Positions 17,857 through 25,829 of a stretch of 64,000 nt of DNA are shown here, piece by piece. Source of the stretch: UBA4486 sp041984885 (lineage in GTDB: Bacteria; Pseudomonadota; Gammaproteobacteria; Eutrophobiales; Eutrophobiaceae); the NCBI GenBank assembly GCA_041984885.1, contig JBHIXH010000004.1, positions 32,556 through 96,555 of the forward strand. Direction: 5' to 3'. The notes under the pieces are model-generated. The model had not been told where the DNA came from and made no database searches. It worked only from the letters and a program-made list of their open reading frames with translations. Each line of letters begins with the position of its first letter. Positions within the stretch are counted from its first letter, which is position 1. The position numbers and the translations under genes are program-made.

Positions 17857-18639
17857 TTATTCGATTACTAGTACGCCATCGCCCTCGTCCGCATCACTGA
17901 AGTCTTCATCGAAGATATCGTCATAACCCTCTGCCGGCGGGTTACCATCATGAATCTGGTAGTTACGCTGTTGCAGGTAGGCCTCGCGGGTAAATGTATA
18001 CGGGTCGACAGCGGCTTCGTCGCGGATGTTGGTTTCATCCAGCAGGTTGGCGCGTGTATTAACCGCGTTCAGTGCAGAGACCGGGAACAGCACGGTGCTG
18101 GTTATGTATGACAACGGATTCAGTAACCAGCTGGTGACGTAGTCGGGTACGTTGCGAACCGTGTTCGGGCCGCGTAAGGGAACATATAAATAGGCACCCT
18201 GATCCGCACCCCAGACAGCCAGCGTTTGTCCAAAGTCTTCGTTTTCAGCCGGCACACCCCATTCGCTGCTGATATCAAACAGGCCGCCGATACCAAACGT
18301 GCTGTTGTAGACAAAGCGCACCGAGCTCGAAAGCGCCTTATCAAACTTGCCCTGTAACAACAGGTTCAGGATGACGTTCAGATAGGAAATATTGTCGAAA
18401 AAATTTGTGACGCTTTTTCGGACTGGTTCCGGAGTGACTTCAACATACGATTCAGCGATCGGTTTCAGCAGGTGTTTATCGAGCGTTTCATTGACATCGA
18501 AAAACACACGGTTTGGTGATTCAAGTGGATCCGCGGTGACTTCCGGGTCTGTGCCGGTGGTTGCACAGGCTGACAGGAATGCGACCATGACGATCAGAAC
18601 AACCGCTTTTACTCTTGTATGAAAATACGAACTACCCAT
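17857..18639 (-). CDS. mlaA: Outer-membrane lipoprotein MlaA (VacJ)
   Basis: 260 residues. Signal peptide with lipobox LSAC (Cys25), then the MlaA domain: DPLESPNRVFFDVNETLDKHLLKPIAESYVEVTPEPVRKSVTNFFDN and FGIGGLFDISSEWGVPAENEDFGQTLAVWG are family hallmarks. MlaA is a ring in the inner leaflet of the outer membrane that removes misplaced phospholipid from the outer leaflet and hands it to the periplasmic carrier MlaC. The C-terminal tail is unusually acidic (DDIFDEDFSDADEGDG). Its neighbour hpnM is an MlaC-family protein, so the pair could be functional partners. No mlaBDEF genes are in the window. Confidence 0.93.
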   Translation of the reverse strand: MGSSYFHTRVKAVVLIVMVAFLSACATTGTDPEVTADPLESPNRVFFDVNETLDKHLLKPIAESYVEVTPEPVRKSVTNFFDNISYLNVILNLLLQGKFDKALSSSVRFVYNSTFGIGGLFDISSEWGVPAENEDFGQTLAVWGADQGAYLYVPLRGPNTVRNVPDYVTSWLLNPLSYITSTVLFPVSALNAVNTRANLLDETNIRDEAAVDPYTFTREAYLQQRNYQIHDGNPPAEGYDDIFDEDFSDADEGDGVLVIE

Positions 18640-18711
18640 CGTGATATATCCCGTATTTATTCTGTAAAAAACCGCGCAATATTGACACAGAAGCCGGTTC
18701 CAGACAATTGA

Positions 18712-19341
18712 TCAAGACTTCTCGTACTGAGAAATTTTCTCCTTAATTTGCATTATCAGGGCATCATAACCCTGGTCCTTTATTATCGTCCCGTACTCGG
18801 CCCGCTTGAGCGATAAATCGTTCACGCCATTGGCAACGACACTGATTATCATCCAGCGATCATTTCTCGTATGCATCAGGTAATCCAGGCTGACCGGGTC
18901 TTCGCCCTCTGACTGGATCGAGGTTTTCACCAGTAGCCGGCCTTTTTTCAGTTGCTCCACAGAATTTGTGACGAAAGTCTCATTATTATATTCGTTAAAG
19001 CGTGAGGCATACGTCGCGGTCGTCAGTTGTCTGAATAACTGGACGAACTGTTGTTGTTGTTGCGGTGAGAATTTCCCCCAGTAGCGGCTGAGTATCACCT
19101 TGGCAATCAATTCAAGATCGAAGTAGTTTTCAATAAACGGGTCCAGAGCCTGGTAACGTGCCGCGTAGTTTTCCGCCCCCGGGTTTTTCATGCTTGCCAG
19201 TAACTGTTGATGAAGTTTATCAACGACCTCGGTGGCGGCTTGTTCGCTCGCGCTGACAGGCAACATGGCCGCGCCCAGATATAAGCAGAGACAGAGAATC
19301 AAACGATTCAGGGCAGGAGTCGGGATCACGCGTTTTTTCAT
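18712..19341 (-). CDS. hpnM: MlaC/Ttg2D-family periplasmic protein, hopanoid-associated HpnM
   Basis: 209 residues with a signal peptide (ILCLCLYLGAAMLPVSASE). The MlaC fold is recognisable from RYQALDPFIENYFDLELIAKVILSRYWGKFSPQQQQQFVQLF and the C-terminal SVVANGVNDLSLKRAEYGTIIKDQGYDALIMQIKEKI; the latter pattern fits HpnM rather than housekeeping MlaC. Being third in hpnH-hpnB-hpnM strengthens this. Inferred role: periplasmic lipid carrier, perhaps moving hopanoids or phospholipids between membranes. It lies 66 bp after hpnB and 72 bp before mlaA. Confidence 0.85.
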   Translation of the reverse strand: MKKRVIPTPALNRLILCLCLYLGAAMLPVSASEQAATEVVDKLHQQLLASMKNPGAENYAARYQALDPFIENYFDLELIAKVILSRYWGKFSPQQQQQFVQLFRQLTTATYASRFNEYNNETFVTNSVEQLKKGRLLVKTSIQSEGEDPVSLDYLMHTRNDRWMIISVVANGVNDLSLKRAEYGTIIKDQGYDALIMQIKEKISQYEKS

Positions 19342-19407
19342 TCGGTCACTTTATGCTGAAATCTGACCACGGTTCAAGCGGCACGTTCCCATAGCAGCAG
19401 TATCGGC

Positions 19408-20516
19408 TTACTCATACGTTCGACCTTTCCAGTTTGCACCACGACCGAATTGGTGACGAAGTGCAGAATGAATGGTCATCAGCAAATACAATGTACCCGC
19501 CAGTGGTAACGTAACTACCCAGACTGGCGCAAGCCGGTAATAACGAACCACGGGCAGATAGGTCAGGCACATAATCACGAGGCTGAGCATGGCAAGCGCA
19601 CTGCCGGGCGAACCAGGGACAAATACACCGACAGTCGGCACAACAAAAGCCAACAGCATCAAGCAGACACACAGTAACAACAGCAGCCAGGAATAACGTA
19701 ATTGCGTAAACGCCGTGCGCGTGACCATATGCCAGATTTCACCCAGGTCATCATAGACTCGCAGGCTGATCGCTGAATGCGTCAAGCCCAGCCAGGTAGA
19801 AAATTGCTGATCGCGAAAGCGTCTTGCGAGTGTGCAGTCATCGATCAAGGCATGTTTTAACGCCGCAAAGCCGCCCAGTTTATCCAGGCTATCGGCTCGC
19901 AGTAATATGCAACCACCCGCGGCCGCAGCGACAAAGCGGCTACCGTTGTTCGATAGTCGAAATGGATACAGTAATTTAAAAAAATAGATAAACGCCGGGA
20001 TCAGTACCTTCTCGGCCAGACTTTGCATGCGTAACCTNNNNNNNNNNGGTGTAATGACTCGGTTTGCAACTTTTGTTTCAGGACGGCAATCGTTCCCGGC
20101 TGTAAGGCAATGTCGGCATCAAGCAGTAATAACAACTCGGTTGTCGCTTTCGTCCTTGCCTGTTCCAGTGCCCAGAGCTTGCCGCTCCAGCCTTTCGGGG
20201 TCGATTCACCATGGATCAATGTCAAGTCGGCAATGTTTTGTGACTTCACCCGCTCGGCAGTGCCATCGGTCGACTGATCATCGACCACGATGATTTTCAG
20301 ATCGGTACCCTGGTTTTGCAGCGATTGCAGTGTGGTCTCGATGACATCGGCTTCATTCCGTGCCGGAATAAGAACAGTAATATCGGCAAGACTGGTCGAT
20401 GCAGTGACTACCGCGTCAAGTGATTCGCGCGTGGACCAGGGACGCCACGGCAATAGCAGGATGGAAACCCAGATCAGCAAACCTGCGGTCGCGGCGACCA
20501 CGACACAGGTAGTCAT
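19408..20516 (-). CDS. hpnB: Glycosyltransferase HpnB (hopanoid biosynthesis), interrupted by an assembly gap
   Basis: Family 2 glycosyltransferase of the hopanoid set. The N-terminal part (156 codons) has a membrane helix, VLIPARNEADVIETTLQSL, VVDDQSTDGT, GWSGKLWALEQA and LLLDADIAL. The C-terminal part, read from 20037 as RLRMQSLAEKVLIPAFIYFF, continues with GGCILLRADSLDKLGGF, ALIDDCTLARR, several membrane helices and the RGANWKGRTYE end typical of HpnB. Ten Ns lie between. Joining the halves in frame needs a gap of 2 modulo 3 bases, so the 10-N run is a placeholder; probably about six residues (VSLMA-like in homologues) are missing. Not a pseudogene on this evidence. Six bases downstream of hpnH. 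Confidence 0.88.
20038..20047. other. Assembly gap (10 N)
   Basis: A run of ten undetermined bases inside hpnB. The flanking coding frames differ by one base if the run is taken literally, so its length is nominal. Confidence 0.99.
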
Positions 20517-20521
20517 TTAGC

Positions 20522-21655
20522 TCAGGCGACTTCTTGCTTCTTGCTGCTGCAACTGCTGCCTGATTGATGTGAGGCAATCAGTACCGGTTTGATGACGTCT
20601 TCGTCATCGTATTGCATTGGCAGCTCGGCTGCCATTGGGCCCTCGGTTGCCGGACCTTTCAGTGCGACTTTCAGGGCCTTCAGCGGGTGGTTGAACGTGT
20701 CATCCACTGCTGTGGCTTCAAAGCCACTGTGTACCATGCAGTTGGCACACTTCGGGTTTTTGCCAACGCCATAGTTGTCCCAGTCTGTGTCCTGCATCAA
20801 TTCCTTGAATGTCTTCGCGTAGCCTTCGCCGACGAGCAGATAACACGGTTTTTGCCAGCCAAACACGTTACGCGTGGGATTCCCCCACGGGGTACAGGCA
20901 TACGTCTGGTTGCCGGCAAGAAAGTCCAGATACAACGTTGATTGGTTGAACACCCAGTTTTTACCCTTGCCCAGCTTGAACAGATCGCGGAACAATTGCT
21001 TACTCTCTTTCTTTTTCAGGAACACGTCCTGGCGCGGCGCTCTTTCATAACTGTAACCTGGTGAAATGGTGACGCCTTCCACGCCCAGGCCCATGGCGAT
21101 GTCCATGAACTCGGAAACTTCTTCGGCCGATTCGCCCTGGAACAACGTGCAATTGACCGTGACACGAAAACCGCGGCTGACGGCTTTCTTGATGACTTCA
21201 ACACACTTGTCGAACACACCCTCGCGGCAGACAGAAGCATCGTGACGTTCGCGGTTGCCATCCAGGTGAATAGAAAACGTTAAATAGGGTGACGGCTGGT
21301 ATTCGTCCATCTTTTTATCGAGCAGTAAAGCGTTTGTGCATAGATAAACGAATTTCTTTTTACGAATAAAACCGTGCACGATTTCATTCATTTCCTTGTG
21401 GATCAGTGGCTCGCCGCCGGCAATGGAAACGATCGGTGCACCACACTCGTTAACTGCTTGCATGCACTCGTCGTAGCTGAGCCGCTTGTTAAGGATTTCA
21501 TCCGGGTAATCGATTTTGCCGCAACCGGAGCAGGCCAGGTTACAGCGAAACAACGGCTCCAGCATCAGCACCAGTGGATAGCGCTTTTCACCTTTCAGTT
21601 TTTTCTCTAACAGGTATTTGCCAACACGGAATTGTTGAATCAATGGCACTGCCAT
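20522..21655 (-). CDS. hpnH: Adenosyl-hopene transferase HpnH (radical SAM)
   Basis: 377 residues. HpnH joins the 5'-deoxyadenosyl group to diploptene, the first step in making C35 extended hopanoids. The opening MAVPLIQQFRVGKYLLEKKLKG is highly typical. The radical-SAM cluster motif is C38NLAC42SGC45. SIAGGEPLIHKEM follows, then a C-terminal SPASM-like cysteine set (CTPWGNPTRNVFGWQKPCYLL and CANCMVHSGFEATAV). It heads the hpnH-hpnB-hpnM-mlaA unit and is divergent from dxs, which supplies the isoprenoid precursors. Squalene-hopene cyclase (hpnF/shc) is not in the window. Confidence 0.96.
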   Translation of the reverse strand: MAVPLIQQFRVGKYLLEKKLKGEKRYPLVLMLEPLFRCNLACSGCGKIDYPDEILNKRLSYDECMQAVNECGAPIVSIAGGEPLIHKEMNEIVHGFIRKKKFVYLCTNALLLDKKMDEYQPSPYLTFSIHLDGNRERHDASVCREGVFDKCVEVIKKAVSRGFRVTVNCTLFQGESAEEVSEFMDIAMGLGVEGVTISPGYSYERAPRQDVFLKKKESKQLFRDLFKLGKGKNWVFNQSTLYLDFLAGNQTYACTPWGNPTRNVFGWQKPCYLLVGEGYAKTFKELMQDTDWDNYGVGKNPKCANCMVHSGFEATAVDDTFNHPLKALKVALKGPATEGPMAAELPMQYDDEDVIKPVLIASHQSGSSCSSKKQEVA

Positions 21656-21879
21656 TCGTATGCCCCTTACTTATCGTTGCGTTTAAGTTACTATGTGATT
21701 GATTTTCTGAATATTGTCAGATATCAGTCGATGCGCGCACGATAAAGTAAACGGCTGTAAATGTACAGACTTGGCCGATTAAATAAATCTGAATCCAGGA
21801 CGATGCGGATTGCTTGCAAGCCGGAAACAGCGTCTACATAATGTGTCCCTTTTCCCGAATTCACACTAAAATCATCAGC

Positions 21880-23766
21880 ATGAGTCACGAGCTTTCCACA
21901 CCCTTACTTGACAAAATTCGTCTTCCCGCCGACCTGCGCCAATTGCCCGAGTCCGAGCTGGAGACACTGGCAAACGAATGTCGTGCCTATCTACTGCATT
22001 CTGTCAGCCAGAGTGGCGGTCACTTTGCGGCCAGTCTCGGGGCGACTGAACTGACGATAGCGTTACACTACGTCTATAACACACCGGAAGACCGCATAGT
22101 CTGGGACGTTGGGCATCAGGCCTACGTTCACAAGATACTGACCGGGCGTCGTGATCAACTGCACTCGATTCGCAAATGGGGCGGTCTGGCACCGTTTCCC
22201 AAACGTGACGAGAGTGAGTTTGATACGTTTGGTGTCGGTCATTCCAGCACGTCGATAAGCGCAGCACTCGGCATGGCAATCGCAGCGCGGAACCTGGGAA
22301 CGAACCGCAAGGCGGTCGCCGTGATCGGTGACGGTGCCATAACAGCCGGTATGGCGTTCGAGGCACTGAATCATGCCGGCGATCTGAACGCGAACCTGCT
22401 GGTCGTGTTAAACGATAACAACATGTCAATCTCGCCAAATGTCGGTGCCCTGACGAAGCGTTTCGCTCAAATCCTCTCCGGCAAGATTTACACGTCGATC
22501 AAGGAGCAGGGCAAAAAGGTTTTATCACGCATGCCGCCAGCCTGGGAGATCGCACGCCGGGCCGAGGAACACATAAAAGGGCTGGTGGTGCCGGGAACAT
22601 TATTTGAAGAATTTGGCTTTAACTATATTGGTCCGATCGATGGTCACGATATGAGTGCACTGGTCGAAACCATTCGCAACCTGAAAAATCTCGAGGGTCC
22701 ACAGTTTCTGCACATTATCACGCAGAAGGGCAAGGGTTACGGACCGGCAGAAGAAGACCCGATTAAATACCATGGCGTGACGCCGTTTGATCCGGATAAG
22801 GGCATTATACCGTCGGGTAAACCGTCACCGGTCACCTACAGCAAGGTGTTTGGTGACTGGGTCTGTGACATGGCGGCACTCGATGAACGTCTGGTAGCGA
22901 TCACGCCGGCGATGCGCGAGGGGTCCGGTCTCGTGCGGTTTGAACAGGAGTACCCCGAGCGCTACTTCGATGTTGCAATTGCTGAACAGCATAGCGTGAC
23001 GGTAGCTGCCGGCATGGCGTGTGACGGGTTAAAACCGGTTGTTGCCATCTACTCAACGTTTCTGCAACGTGGTTACGATCAACTGGTACATGATGTCATT
23101 ACCCAGAACCTGCCGGTACTGTTTGCCATCGACCGAGCCGGTCTCGTCGGCGCAGATGGCCCGACGCACAATGGCTCGTACGATATATCTTTTATGCGTT
23201 GTTTACCGAACATGGTATTGATGTTGCCGGCCGATGAGAACGAGTGTCGGCAAATGTTATATACCGGCTTCCAACTGGATCAACCGGCCGCGGTACGTTA
23301 TCCGCGTGGCACCGGCCCCGGTGTCGAGATTCAGCAGCAAATGAAAGGGATACCGGTTGGCAAGGCGGAACTGCGACGTGAAGGCAGCAAGATAGCGATT
23401 CTGGCTTTTGGCGTTGTGCTGAAAGATTGTCTGGATGCGGCGGAAGACCTGAATGCAACGGTTGTTAATATGCGTTTTGCCAAACCGATTGATGCCGACA
23501 TGATTCTGAAAATGGCCAGCAGTCATGATTTGCTCGTGACCGTGGAAGAAAACATGGTGCAGGGCGGTTGCGGCAGTGCTGTATCAGAAGTTCTGGCCGA
23601 ACACCGTGTGGAACAGAAAGTGATTCACTATGGATTACCGGATCGGCTGGTGCAACATGGTTCACGTGACGACATGCTGGATGATGTGAAGTTGAACAAG
23701 GCCGGAATTCTTGAGTTTATCAATCATCATATTAATGAAGAAAAGCGTAGTGCCAGGACGGCGTAG
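21880..23766 (+). CDS. dxs: 1-deoxy-D-xylulose-5-phosphate synthase
   Basis: 628 residues from the ATG at 21880; the frame is open to 21814 but that 22-residue extension is not family-like. Thiamine-diphosphate enzyme condensing pyruvate and glyceraldehyde-3-phosphate, first step of the MEP isoprenoid pathway. Seen: GHFAASLGATELTIALHYVYNTPEDRIVWDVGHQAYVHKILTGR (in pieces), the ThDP motif GDGAITAGMAFEALNHAG with LNDNNMSISPNVG, and AEQHSVTVAAGMA. Divergent from hpnH across 224 bp. dxs copies next to hpn genes are common in hopanoid producers, so this may be a second, pathway-dedicated copy or the only one. Confidence 0.96.
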   Translation: MSHELSTPLLDKIRLPADLRQLPESELETLANECRAYLLHSVSQSGGHFAASLGATELTIALHYVYNTPEDRIVWDVGHQAYVHKILTGRRDQLHSIRKWGGLAPFPKRDESEFDTFGVGHSSTSISAALGMAIAARNLGTNRKAVAVIGDGAITAGMAFEALNHAGDLNANLLVVLNDNNMSISPNVGALTKRFAQILSGKIYTSIKEQGKKVLSRMPPAWEIARRAEEHIKGLVVPGTLFEEFGFNYIGPIDGHDMSALVETIRNLKNLEGPQFLHIITQKGKGYGPAEEDPIKYHGVTPFDPDKGIIPSGKPSPVTYSKVFGDWVCDMAALDERLVAITPAMREGSGLVRFEQEYPERYFDVAIAEQHSVTVAAGMACDGLKPVVAIYSTFLQRGYDQLVHDVITQNLPVLFAIDRAGLVGADGPTHNGSYDISFMRCLPNMVLMLPADENECRQMLYTGFQLDQPAAVRYPRGTGPGVEIQQQMKGIPVGKAELRREGSKIAILAFGVVLKDCLDAAEDLNATVVNMRFAKPIDADMILKMASSHDLLVTVEENMVQGGCGSAVSEVLAEHRVEQKVIHYGLPDRLVQHGSRDDMLDDVKLNKAGILEFINHHINEEKRSARTA

Positions 23767-23789
23767 AGAGACCAGATAGTCAGAAATAA

Positions 23790-23814
23790 AAAACCCCGCG
23801 ATGAGCGGGGTTTT
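23790..23814. terminator. Bidirectional hairpin terminator between dxs and the PEP-CTERM gene
   Basis: 10-bp perfect stem: AAAACCCCGC (23790-23799), 5-nt loop, GCGGGGTTTT (23805-23814). It is flanked by A-rich sequence on the left and T-rich on the right, so it works in both directions between two convergent genes. Confidence 0.9.
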
Positions 23815-23834
23815 GTGTTTGTAGCAGGTGGCGT

Positions 23835-24506
23835 TTATTTAATCCGACGTCTTACAGCACCTAATCCGATCAAGCCAGCGGCAAACAGGGCGAGCACCGA
23901 TGGTTCTGTGACAGGTGCCCCGGTATAGAGAAAGTCGCTGGAATTCAGATGTGTGTTCTCCCAGCCATTCGTAGGATTATTCGGCGTGATGCTGTGGTTC
24001 AGCCAACCGTTACCGCACCAGGGACCGTCACCTGGTCGGCATGGACCTCCGTCATTTTTAGGGCCAAATCCATCACTGCCCATCCATTCCAGTAACAGGA
24101 AGCTGTGGCCGAGCTCATTCCAGATACTGCCTGAACCACCGGAAGTTCCATTGATGAATTCCCACGACCCATCGGTCGCGTCTACGTCGAGGTCAGTGTA
24201 GGTAAAAGTAAATCCCCAGTCTGTATCGCGAGCCTCGCCATCGCTTTCAGTACCACCCAGCAAGGTACCGCCAAGAACGGCAGTGTTAGCAACTGAGTCT
24301 ACTGTCATGCCGACATCGACAAACGAAAATGTGTAGATGTCGCTCGAACTACCGGAATAGAGACCATCCAGACGAAGTCCGTAATGTGGGGGTGCTGTGT
24401 TTCCCTCTACGCTATTAAATAGATCAAATTCAAATACAGTTGCATTGGCTGAGCCCGCCAACAAAGTCAGGCCTAAAAACAAGGTAGTAACAGTCTTCAT
24501 CTTCAT
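23835..24506 (-). CDS. PEP-CTERM sorting-domain protein
   Basis: 223 residues from the ATG at 24506 (a TTG 15 nt upstream is less likely). Signal peptide (MKMKTVTTLFLGLTLLAGSANA), a non-conserved secreted body rich in G, S, W and N, and a C-terminal sorting signal: VTEPSVLALFAAGLIGLGAVRRR, that is a VPEP-like motif (here VTEP), a hydrophobic helix and an arginine cluster. Such proteins are handled by exosortase and are tied to exopolysaccharide or floc matrix. No exosortase, prsK or prsR gene is in the window. The promoter at 24556-24571 is sigma-54 type. Confidence 0.85.
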   Translation of the reverse strand: MKMKTVTTLFLGLTLLAGSANATVFEFDLFNSVEGNTAPPHYGLRLDGLYSGSSSDIYTFSFVDVGMTVDSVANTAVLGGTLLGGTESDGEARDTDWGFTFTYTDLDVDATDGSWEFINGTSGGSGSIWNELGHSFLLLEWMGSDGFGPKNDGGPCRPGDGPWCGNGWLNHSITPNNPTNGWENTHLNSSDFLYTGAPVTEPSVLALFAAGLIGLGAVRRRIK

Positions 24507-24555
24507 AATTACGTGTCTCAACGGTAAATTGTGATGTTTTACTACTCATCTTTAA

Positions 24556-24571
24556 CGCAGTTCTTATGCCA
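24556..24571 (-). promoter_or_regulatory. Sigma-54 (-24/-12) promoter of the PEP-CTERM gene
   Basis: Minus strand TGGCATA-N4-CTGCG: the invariant GG and GC dinucleotides are at the correct 10-base spacing (consensus TGGCACG-N4-TTGCA). It lies about 50 bp upstream of the ATG at 24506. PEP-CTERM genes in several lineages are RpoN-dependent with the PrsK/PrsR system. Confidence 0.65.
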
Positions 24572-24623
24572 AAAAAATAAATCGATAAATTTCAATGGCT
24601 TATGAAATAAGAGAGATTGTGAA

Positions 24624-24654
24624 GTAAAGTTTCTCGACAGTGTTGAGAACTTTA
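24624..24654. promoter_or_regulatory. Probable enhancer-binding-protein site 1 (inverted repeat)
   Basis: An imperfect palindrome: TAAAGTTTCTCGAC (24625-24638) facing GTTGAGAACTTTA (24642-24654), differing by one base and a 1-nt indel. Its left arm recurs at 24710-24725. It is about 60 bp upstream of the sigma-54 promoter, a normal distance for a bacterial enhancer. Confidence 0.5.
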
Positions 24655-24709
24655 TTCATAAATTCAGGAAGTTAGAAGTGATGGTCAAAAGTGCCGAACA
24701 CACAAAAGT

Positions 24710-24725
24710 GTAAAGATTCTCGACA
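24710..24725. repeat. Second copy of the 16-bp upstream element
   Basis: GTAAAGATTCTCGACA repeats GTAAAGTTTCTCGACA at 24624-24639 with one mismatch, 86 bp apart and in the same orientation. It lies in the interval between phnW and the PEP-CTERM gene, about 145 bp upstream of the -24 element. Probable second binding site for the same activator. Confidence 0.5.
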
Positions 24726-24746
24726 CTATTGCTCAGCGTTATTGAG

Positions 24747-25829
24747 TCAGTCGTGTAACAATTTTCGGGTGACGGCGACCAGTGTTTCGAGGTCTGAATG
24801 ACGGATCTCACCCATACAGGAAATGCGAAAAATATTTTTCGAGAGCTGACCCTGTCCGGCATAGATAATAAATCCGTTCTCTTTCAGATGATCGTGCAGC
24901 TGTGAATAACTGATATTGTCAGGCAGGTAGAACGCGTGTAACACGCAGGACGTCCGTTCTTCCGGTAACAATGGCAGGATGCCGGTTTCGCCGAGTCCTT
25001 CCCTGACCAGTTTCATACGCCGACGATACAGTTGATTGCGTGCCTGCCAGCCACCGGCCTCGGCAAATTCCCTGATGGCTTCATCCAGCGCATAAAAAGT
25101 CTGCACGGACTGGGTAAACGGTGTGCCACCGTTATCCTGACTTTGCAGGTACGCGGACAGATTCAGGTAAACAGAACGTGCCTCCGTTGCCTGCATTCGC
25201 TGTAAAGCTTCGCGTTCAACAACAACAAACGACGTGCCGGGAACACCGTGCAGACATTTGTTTGCTGTTGCGGCTGTTGCTGCAACGTTCCAGTCGGAAA
25301 ATTTTATTGCCTCTGCGCCGAAACTGCTGACAGCATCTATCAACAACGCTACATCGTATTTTTTACAGATGCGCGCGATGGCATCCAGGTCATTTAACAG
25401 TCCGGTTGTCGTCTCGTGATGGACGACTGCGACATGGGTAATCTCCTCGTGATGCCGTAATTCACCTTCCAGTTGTGTCAGGTCAAGCTCGTCGCCCCAG
25501 CCATGTTGTAACACCCGATGATCGATATTGTAGGCCTCGGCAATTCGGGTCATGCGTTCACCATAGACACCGTTTTCCATGCACAACAATTTGCCATGCG
25601 CCGGGACACAACTGGTAATCATGGCCTCAACGGCCGCAGTGCCGGAGCCGGTAAGTAACACACTGGCCCAGTCTGTATCATTCAGCGAGTAAATATCCAG
25701 CAATCCGGAACGAATTGACTTCTGTAGCTCGGAAAATTCCGCTTCGCGATGACACAGGTCAGGACGTAACAGGGCATTGCGAACCCGTTCGCTTAAAGTA
25801 ACCGGACCCGGATTCAATAATATGGTCAT
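24747..25829 (-). CDS. phnW: 2-aminoethylphosphonate:pyruvate transaminase-like (PhnW family)
   Basis: 360 residues, PLP-dependent class V aminotransferase. MTILLNPGPVTLSERVRNALLRPDLCHREAEF is the PhnW/AEP-transaminase N-terminus; LLIDAVSSFGAEAI holds the PLP-pyridine Asp and TANKCLHGVPGTSFVV the Schiff-base lysine. In this operon it most likely runs in the biosynthetic direction, aminating phosphonoacetaldehyde to 2-aminoethylphosphonate, because it overlaps phosphonopyruvate decarboxylase by 4 nt and follows PEP mutase. No degradative phnX is nearby. Last gene of the operon. Confidence 0.9.
   Translation of the reverse strand: MTILLNPGPVTLSERVRNALLRPDLCHREAEFSELQKSIRSGLLDIYSLNDTDWASVLLTGSGTAAVEAMITSCVPAHGKLLCMENGVYGERMTRIAEAYNIDHRVLQHGWGDELDLTQLEGELRHHEEITHVAVVHHETTTGLLNDLDAIARICKKYDVALLIDAVSSFGAEAIKFSDWNVAATAATANKCLHGVPGTSFVVVEREALQRMQATEARSVYLNLSAYLQSQDNGGTPFTQSVQTFYALDEAIREFAEAGGWQARNQLYRRRMKLVREGLGETGILPLLPEERTSCVLHAFYLPDNISYSQLHDHLKENGFIIYAGQGQLSKNIFRISCMGEIRHSDLETLVAVTRKLLHD

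Noticed and set aside
19408..20516. hpnB as a frameshifted pseudogene
   Set aside because: The only break coincides with a run of Ns; all motifs are intact on both sides.
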